A DNA stretch of 64,000 nucleotides from Paracoccaceae bacterium. Lineage in GTDB: Bacteria; Pseudomonadota; Alphaproteobacteria; Rhodobacterales; Rhodobacteraceae. Below, one piece after another: positions 58,678 to 64,000 of this stretch. The position numbers and the translations under genes were made by a program. The notes below the pieces were generated by a model. That model made no database searches and had not been told where the DNA came from. It saw only the letters and a list, made by a program, of their open reading frames with translations. Numbering within the stretch: position 1 is the first letter of the stretch; every line of letters begins with the position of its first letter. Where the stretch lies: the NCBI GenBank assembly GCA_014872875.1, contig WKFI01000012.1:248001-312000 (forward strand), given 5' to 3'.

Positions 58678-59319
58678 CTATCCCAATTCTTCGCGGACCC
58701 TAGCTTTCAGAACCGGCAACAACTCGGTCTCGAACCATGGGTTTTTCTTCAGCCATGCCGTATTGCGCCAGGACGGATGAGGCAAGGGGAAGACCTGCGG
58801 CGCATGATCCCGCCAGCCCCGCACCAGATCGGTGACGGCGCCCTTGTGCCCCAGATGCCATCGCTGCGCATGGGCGCCGACCAGGATCTTCAGGCGGATA
58901 TTCGGCAAGGCTTCGATTACCTCGACCCGCCAGGTTCGCGCGCAGACCGGCGGCGGAGGCAGGTCCGACTTGTTTCGATAGCCAGGGAAACAGAACGCCA
59001 TAGGCACAATGGCGACATTCCGCCGATCGTAAAACGCTTCGGCGCCAAGCCCCAGCCAGTCGCGCAACCGGTCGCCGGACGGATCCGTGAAAGGTCGCCC
59101 ACTGTCATGCACGCGAAGGCCCGGCGCCTGCCCGGCAATCAGGATTCTGGCCGATGGTTGAAACCAGACCACGGGTCGAGGAGCATGCGACGTCTCGGTT
59201 CTTGCAAAACGATCAGCGCAAATACGGCAATCGGCAATACGATCCTGCAAAGCTTGCAGCGGTGATGACACATCCCCCTCCGTTTCCCATCCTGAAACAG
59301 TCCGGCTCTGGCTAAGCAA
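58678..59319 (-). CDS. uracil-DNA glycosylase family protein
   Basis: The product is 213 residues; the start is uncertain within the first ~15 residues. The motif AGQAPGLRVHDSGRPFTDPS (motif A, with the Gln that contacts uracil) and the C-terminal LPHPSWRNTAWLKKNPWFE (motif B, His-Pro-Ser) are the family hallmarks. A Cys-Arg-Ile-Cys pair near residue 30 may bind a cluster or metal. It removes uracil or a related lesion from DNA, though the exact target base is not set by the sequence. It is transcribed ahead of the SseB-like gene. Confidence 0.82.
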   Translation of the reverse strand: MLSQSRTVSGWETEGDVSSPLQALQDRIADCRICADRFARTETSHAPRPVVWFQPSARILIAGQAPGLRVHDSGRPFTDPSGDRLRDWLGLGAEAFYDRRNVAIVPMAFCFPGYRNKSDLPPPPVCARTWRVEVIEALPNIRLKILVGAHAQRWHLGHKGAVTDLVRGWRDHAPQVFPLPHPSWRNTAWLKKNPWFETELLPVLKARVREELG

Positions 59320-59508
59320 CCAACCCGGCTTTCAAACATTCCCCGAAGCGACCAGAATTCCAAGCCCTGCCGGCTCACAAAACCGCCATTGCCAATGGCA
59401 ATTTGTTTCACATTCAGACATAATGTGGCCCAAATCCAAAGGTAGTCTGTTAACACTCCTCTGATAGTGAGGCAGTGTCGGAGAGGACAATACCGTACAT
59501 GAGAGCCG

Positions 59509-60204
59509 ATGAACCGGCCGAAACGGGCAGTACCGGGACAAGCGATGCTTGAGTTTGACAATGTGAGTAAATCCTTCTGGACCGGAACGCGCCGCAAGGT
59601 GATCCTTGATCGTGCGTCCTTCCGGGTCGAGCTGGGGCATTCGCTTGGTATTCTCGCCCCGAACGGCACCGGCAAGACCACGTTGATCAAAATGATGGCC
59701 GGTCTGGAAAAACCCGACGAAGGCGAAATTCGTCGCGGTTGCAACATCTCTTTCCCACTTGGGTTCATGGGCGGGGTCGTCTCGCGTATTTCGGCCAAGG
59801 AAAACAGCCGCTATATCGCCCGCCTTTACGGGCTGGATCCCGACTATGTCGAAGCTTATTGCCGTTGGCTTTGCGGACTGGGTGAATATTTCGACCAGCC
59901 ATTGGGCACGTATTCGTCGGGAATGCGGGCACGGTTCTCCTTTGCCCTGATGCTGGCACTGGATTTCGACATGTACCTGATCGACGAAGGCATGCCGGCC
60001 AGCACCGACGTGGAGTTCAACAAGAAAGCCGGGGCCATTCTGGAAGAACGGCTGGCCACCACCACACTTGTCATCGTGTCGCACAATCCGGGCGTTCTGG
60101 AGAAGTTCGCCCGTACAGCAGGGGTCCTGATGCACGGGCAACTGCACATGTTCGACACATTGGAAGAAGCGAAGCAGCTCTATGACTACGAAACCAAAGG
60201 CTAA
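59509..60204 (+). CDS. capsule polysaccharide export ATPase (KpsT-like)
   Basis: The product is 231 residues from 59509, or 219 from the ATG at 59545 where the family similarity (MLEFDNVSKSF) begins. The nucleotide domain is small, as in KpsT. The Walker A reads APNGTGKTT with Ala for the usual first Gly; the signature is YSSGMRARFSF and Walker B MYLIDEGM, all close to KpsT/RkpS proteins. It should energise export of a capsule or similar polymer. It precedes a KpsE-like gene, but no KpsM-type permease is in the window. Confidence 0.85.
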   Translation: MNRPKRAVPGQAMLEFDNVSKSFWTGTRRKVILDRASFRVELGHSLGILAPNGTGKTTLIKMMAGLEKPDEGEIRRGCNISFPLGFMGGVVSRISAKENSRYIARLYGLDPDYVEAYCRWLCGLGEYFDQPLGTYSSGMRARFSFALMLALDFDMYLIDEGMPASTDVEFNKKAGAILEERLATTTLVIVSHNPGVLEKFARTAGVLMHGQLHMFDTLEEAKQLYDYETKG

Positions 60205-61969
60205 AAAGTTCCGGATCCGCCGGAGCCCAAGCGCTGCCGAAACCGGTGCCGCGCCCCATTCCGCTGCTGCGCCTTCTAACCCGGCCTCGCAATTGGCGGC
60301 ACAGCGGGCCGCCGCAGCGCCGCAGCAGACAGGTCAGCCATCCGGGCAGGAACAGCCCGCCAGACAGCCCAGGCATGCGCCTGCCGATCCGGCTTCGGCG
60401 CAAACCGCTGCGCAGGCTTCGCCACCCCCCGGTGCTCAGCCACGGGCCAGCGCCACACCCAGACGTCCTGCCGAACCGACCAGCCGGAGCGGCCAGGTCA
60501 GCTCGGCGCGTGAAACCAGCGTCGAGGCCGAGATTGATGCGATCCGCCGCGAAGGTCTGACCGGACGTCAGCTGCGCATGGCCCGTCGCGTGGCCCACAA
60601 GCACAATCTCGCCGCCACCTCTGATTTCGACGCGGTGCGCCTGTTGCGCAAAAAGGGTATCGACCCGTTCCAGCGCTCCAACATGCTGGAACTGGTGGTT
60701 TCGAAGAACAACGGTGAAGACCAGAAACCGGACCCGGCAGACGCCGCCAAGGTGCAACTGCCGCAGACCATCACGCCCAAGAAGCAGACCCTTCCCGCAA
60801 CCGAGCTGAGCCCGGCCCAGCAGCGCGAACGCGATATCAGCGAAATCCAGCGCGACCTGACCCGCCGCCGCCGCCGCAAGCTGGCTCTGCTACTCAGCCG
60901 CTTGTTCTTCTTTGTCATGCTGCCGACCATCGCCGCCGGGTACTATTTCTATGTCGTGGCGACGCCGATGTATGCCACCAACTCGGCCTTCCTGATCATC
61001 AAGAACGAATCCGCTGGCTCCTCGGGCTTTGGCGGCCTGCTCAGCGGCACCCAATTCGCCACCACCCAGGACTCGATCACGGTTCAGGATTACCTGACCT
61101 CGAAGGAGGCAATGCTGCGCCTTGACGACGATGCCGGGTTCCGGACCCACTTCCAACAGGATTGGATCGACCCGATCCAGCGCTTGCCCGCCCCCACCAC
61201 CAACGAGGAGGCGTACAAGACCTATTCGAAAAACGTCAAGATCGGCTACGATCCGACCGAAGGCGTGATCCGACTTGAAGTGTCCGCCGCGAACCCCGAG
61301 GTTTCGGCCGAATTTTCCCGCCGCCTGATCTCTTATGCCGAAGAACGGGTGAACCAGCTCAGCGAACAGAAGCGCGAAGACCAGATGAAGGAGGCCCGCT
61401 CGGCCTTCGAGGAAGCTGCCCAGGCTCGCCGTGACGCACAACAAGCCTTGGTCGAACTGCAGATCAAGGGCGCATTGCTGGATCCCGAAGGGGTGATCAG
61501 CAGCTTGCGCGGGCGCATCAACCAGGTCGAAGTCCAACTGCAGGACAAGGAGTTGCAACTGGCCGCCCTGCTGGACAATGCCCGCCCCAACAAAGCCAAG
61601 GTACAAGGCGCCCAAGGTGATATTGCCCGCCTCAAGGCGTTGCTTGATGACTTGAACGCGCAGATGGTCGACGCCTCGAAAGGTGAAAACTCGCTTGCGC
61701 AACTGGCAGTGCGAATTCAGATGGCGCAGGCCGACATCGCCAGTCGGGACATGATGTTGCAATCAGCCTTGCAGCAAATGGAAACAACCCGACTTGAGGC
61801 GAACAAGCAGGTGCGCTACCTGACCACATCCGTCAAACCGGTCGCCAGTGAGGAACCCTCCTACCCGCGCAAGTTCGAAAATACGATTTTGGCTTTTCTG
61901 ATCTTCTCGGGTATCTATCTGATGTTCTCGCTCACCGCGTCCATCCTTCGCGAACAGGTATCTTCGTAA
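60182..61969 (+). CDS. capsule export inner-membrane protein (KpsE/RkpR type) with extended N-terminus
   Basis: The product is 595 residues, overlapping the ATPase gene by 23 bases. Residues 1-110 are Ala/Pro/Gln-rich and probably disordered, followed by a basic helical segment. A membrane helix lies at about 234-258 (LLLSRLFFFVMLPTIAAGYY), a long coiled-coil region around 380-550 in the periplasm (EEAAQARRDAQQALVELQIK and onward), and a second membrane helix at about 570-592. This is the polysaccharide co-polymerase plan. The long cytosolic extension is unusual beside KpsE of about 380 residues. Confidence 0.87.
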   Translation: MTTKPKAKKFRIRRSPSAAETGAAPHSAAAPSNPASQLAAQRAAAAPQQTGQPSGQEQPARQPRHAPADPASAQTAAQASPPPGAQPRASATPRRPAEPTSRSGQVSSARETSVEAEIDAIRREGLTGRQLRMARRVAHKHNLAATSDFDAVRLLRKKGIDPFQRSNMLELVVSKNNGEDQKPDPADAAKVQLPQTITPKKQTLPATELSPAQQRERDISEIQRDLTRRRRRKLALLLSRLFFFVMLPTIAAGYYFYVVATPMYATNSAFLIIKNESAGSSGFGGLLSGTQFATTQDSITVQDYLTSKEAMLRLDDDAGFRTHFQQDWIDPIQRLPAPTTNEEAYKTYSKNVKIGYDPTEGVIRLEVSAANPEVSAEFSRRLISYAEERVNQLSEQKREDQMKEARSAFEEAAQARRDAQQALVELQIKGALLDPEGVISSLRGRINQVEVQLQDKELQLAALLDNARPNKAKVQGAQGDIARLKALLDDLNAQMVDASKGENSLAQLAVRIQMAQADIASRDMMLQSALQQMETTRLEANKQVRYLTTSVKPVASEEPSYPRKFENTILAFLIFSGIYLMFSLTASILREQVSS

Positions 61970-61973
61970 GCTC

Positions 61974-62807
61974 ATGAAACATATCCCCGTCGCCGACCTG
62001 ACCATCGGCAATGATCGTCCCCTGACCATCATTGCCGGTCCCTGCCAACTGGAAAGCGCCGATCACGCGCAAATGATCGCCGGCACGATGAAAGAAGCCT
62101 GCGATGCAGCCGGCGCGCAATACGTCTTCAAGGGCTCGTTCGACAAGGCCAACCGAACCTCGGTCAACGCCGCCCCCGCCCTGGGTCTGGAAAAGGGCCT
62201 GGCCGTGCTGCAATCGGTCAAGGACACAATTGGCGTACCCGTGACCACTGATGTGCATGAAAAAGAACAATGTGCCCCGGTGGCCCAAGTCTGTGACATC
62301 CTACAGATCCCGGCATTTCTGTCACGCCAGACCGCACTCCTGAAGGCCGCAGGTGTTACCGGCGCCACGGTCAACGTCAAGAAGGGCCAGTTCCTAGCGC
62401 CTTGGGACATGCCCAATGTCGCGGCCAAGATCGAAAGCACGGGCAATCACAATATCATGTTGACGGAACGTGGTGCCAGCTTCGGCTACAACCGCCTGGT
62501 TGTCGATATGCAGTCACTGCCGGAAATGGCGCGCACAGGTTATCCGGTGATCATGGATGCCACCCACGCGGTTGCCCAGCCCGGAGGACTTGGCGGCGCG
62601 TCCGGCGGACAGCGCGAATTTGCCCCGGTCATGGCTCGCGCTGCCGTGGCCGTCGGTGTCGCGGGCGTGTTCATGGAGACACATCAGGACCCAGACAACG
62701 CCCCCTGCGATGGCCCCAACATGATCTATCTTGATCAGATGCCGAAACTGGTCGAAATGCTGATGGCGATGGACAATCTGTCCAAATCGAACCCGATTGA
62801 AATTTGA
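61974..62807 (+). CDS. kdsA: 3-deoxy-8-phosphooctulonate (KDO-8-P) synthase
   Basis: The product is 277 residues. The family landmarks are AGPCQLES with Cys24, VFKGSFDKANRTS, NVKKGQFLAPWDM and METHQDPDNAPCDGP. Cys24 in place of the Asn of E. coli KdsA marks the metal-dependent class. It makes KDO-8-phosphate from phosphoenolpyruvate and arabinose 5-phosphate, for lipopolysaccharide and KDO-linked capsule. It starts two bases after the KpsE-like stop, a placement that ties KDO supply to the polysaccharide locus. Confidence 0.95.
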   Translation: MKHIPVADLTIGNDRPLTIIAGPCQLESADHAQMIAGTMKEACDAAGAQYVFKGSFDKANRTSVNAAPALGLEKGLAVLQSVKDTIGVPVTTDVHEKEQCAPVAQVCDILQIPAFLSRQTALLKAAGVTGATVNVKKGQFLAPWDMPNVAAKIESTGNHNIMLTERGASFGYNRLVVDMQSLPEMARTGYPVIMDATHAVAQPGGLGGASGGQREFAPVMARAAVAVGVAGVFMETHQDPDNAPCDGPNMIYLDQMPKLVEMLMAMDNLSKSNPIEI

Positions 62808-62829
62808 CCCCAACACAGAGTTTTCCGAT

Positions 62830-64000
62830 ATGACCAATCCTTTGCCCGAGGTGACCCCAAACACCTGGAACTTCCTGCGCGACGCGATGATTGCGCCCAC
62901 CGGTTTCCGCGAATATGACGCGCGCTGGAAATACCCCGATGCCATCAACCTGCCCGGCATGACCGCCTTGGGCCTGGGGCTGGGCACCCAGATGCATCGT
63001 CGCGGGATCGACCCGGTGATTGCCGTCGGCAACGACTATCGCGACTATTCGCTCAGCATCAAACAGGCGCTGATCATTGGCCTGATGCAGGCAGGCATTC
63101 AGGTCAAGGATATCGGCCCGGCCCTGTCGCCAATGGCCTATTTCGCGCAATTCCACCTGGATGTGCCTGCCGTGGCCATGGTCACCGCAAGCCACAACCC
63201 GAATGGCTGGACCGGGGTCAAGATGGGGTTTGACCGCCCGCTGACCCATGGCCCGGATGAAATGTCGGAACTGCGTGACATCGTGCTGAACGGCGAAGGC
63301 GAAGCCCGCCCCGGTGGTTCCTATGAATTCGTGGATGGCGTGCGCGAGGCATACATCGACGATCTTGTGGGAGATTTCAAAATGTCCCGTCCGCTCAAAG
63401 TGGTCTGCGCTACCGGCAATGGAACCGCAGGCGCCTTTGCACCCGAAATCTTCGAACGGATCGGTGTCGAGGTCGTGCCCAGCCACAACGAGCTCGACTA
63501 CACTTTCCCGCATTACAACCCCAATCCCGAGGCCATGGAAATGCTGCACGACATGGCTGACAGCGTGAAGGCCTCCGGCGCTGATCTGGCATTGGGTTTC
63601 GACGGTGACGGCGACCGCTGTGGGGTTGTGGACGACGAAGGCGAAGAGATCTTTGCCGACAAGGTTGGCGTCATCATGGCCCGCGACCTGTCGAAACTGC
63701 ACCCGAACGCGACCTTCGTGGCCGATGTGAAATCCACCGGTCTCTTTGCCAGCGATCCCGAACTGCAGAAGAACGGCGTGAAAGCCGATTACTGGAAAAC
63801 CGGCCACAGTCACATGAAGCGCCGGGTCAAGGAAATCGGCGCCTTGGCGGGGTTCGAGAAATCCGGCCACTATTTCCTGGCCGAACCGGTGGGCCGCGGC
63901 TACGACTGCGGCATGCGCGTCGCAGTCGAAGTCTGCAAAATGTTGGACCGGAACCCCGACATGTCGATGTCCGACCTGCGCAAGGCGCTGCCCAAAACCT
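62830..64000 (+). CDS. phosphomannomutase/phosphoglucomutase (3' truncated by window)
   Basis: The first 390 residues are seen and the frame is open at the window edge. The phosphoserine loop TASHNPNGW, the metal loop FDGDGDRCG and the sugar-binding loop GFEKSGHYFLAEP are all present, as in alpha-D-phosphohexomutases of the AlgC/ManB group. It interconverts hexose 1- and 6-phosphates for nucleotide-sugar synthesis. It begins 22 bases after kdsA, so it belongs to the same surface-polysaccharide operon. Confidence 0.93.
   Translation, partial: MTNPLPEVTPNTWNFLRDAMIAPTGFREYDARWKYPDAINLPGMTALGLGLGTQMHRRGIDPVIAVGNDYRDYSLSIKQALIIGLMQAGIQVKDIGPALSPMAYFAQFHLDVPAVAMVTASHNPNGWTGVKMGFDRPLTHGPDEMSELRDIVLNGEGEARPGGSYEFVDGVREAYIDDLVGDFKMSRPLKVVCATGNGTAGAFAPEIFERIGVEVVPSHNELDYTFPHYNPNPEAMEMLHDMADSVKASGADLALGFDGDGDRCGVVDDEGEEIFADKVGVIMARDLSKLHPNATFVADVKSTGLFASDPELQKNGVKADYWKTGHSHMKRRVKEIGALAGFEKSGHYFLAEPVGRGYDCGMRVAVEVCKMLDRNPDMSMSDLRKALPKT

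Noticed and set aside
1-64000. Mobile elements, prophage, CRISPR arrays, rRNA or tRNA genes
   Set aside because: No transposase or integrase frames, no regularly spaced repeats and no tRNA or rRNA signatures were recognised on either strand by reading.

Overview
The window reads as a chromosomal stretch of a marine alphaproteobacterium of the Roseobacter group (Rhodobacterales). The base composition is uniformly GC-rich, a gcrA cell-cycle regulator is present, three solute-binding-protein import systems (two TRAP, one oligopeptide-type ABC) sit beside LysR-family regulators, and there is a large investment in oxidation of N-methylated compounds and amino acids. This placement is inferred from gene content; no rRNA or tRNA gene lies in the window, and no insertion sequence, phage gene or CRISPR array was seen.

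Layout. 1-293: the 3' end of a TonB-like protein. 415-8409: an unusual accessory cluster with two paralogous alpha/beta hydrolases, four small SnoaL/NTF2-like proteins, an SDR, a flavodoxin-fold quinone reductase and a zinc-free quinone oxidoreductase, with AraC and LysR regulators. 8444-15575: a three-subunit flavin amino-acid dehydrogenase (HcnABC/octopine-oxidase type), a RidA imine hydrolase, a TRAP importer and a divergent LysR regulator. 15644-23200: a five-gene operon (class III aminotransferase, aldehyde dehydrogenase, SelA-like PLP enzyme, glutamate-cyclase-domain protein, class V aminotransferase) read away from a MetR-like regulator. 23259-35739: a non-pyrrolysine MttB-family methyltransferase, two ~805-residue dimethylglycine-dehydrogenase-like flavoproteins, an oligopeptide-type ABC importer and a PhyH-type dioxygenase. 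36172-41201: LysR, a TRAP importer and a ureohydrolase. 41304-44288: MarR and a bifunctional anthraniloyl/salicylyl-CoA-type monooxygenase-reductase. 44393-50850: a cobalamin-riboswitch-led operon, btuB-btuF-btuC-btuD-cbiZ plus an unrecognised last gene. 50904-59319: mostly housekeeping genes (SDR, TetR, fabI, ABC-2 permease, gcrA, NUDIX, YHS, yghU-type GST, SseB-like, uracil-DNA-glycosylase-like). 59509-64000: start of a capsule or surface-polysaccharide locus (KpsT-like, KpsE-like, kdsA, phosphomannomutase cut by the window edge).

How it fits together. Most of the window is a set of import-plus-oxidise modules: a periplasmic binding protein captures a small nitrogenous solute, a dedicated flavoprotein, methyltransferase or hydrolase opens it, and a local LysR-type regulator controls the unit. 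All three importer operons carry a strong hairpin directly after the binding-protein gene. The B12 operon could serve corrinoid-dependent enzymes, possibly including the MttB homologue, but no corrinoid partner protein is present here. The least explained and most interesting parts are the twin hydrolase/SnoaL cluster, the SelA-like plus glutamate-cyclase operon, the unknown terminal gene of the B12 regulon, and a TetR gene that appears to start at CTG.
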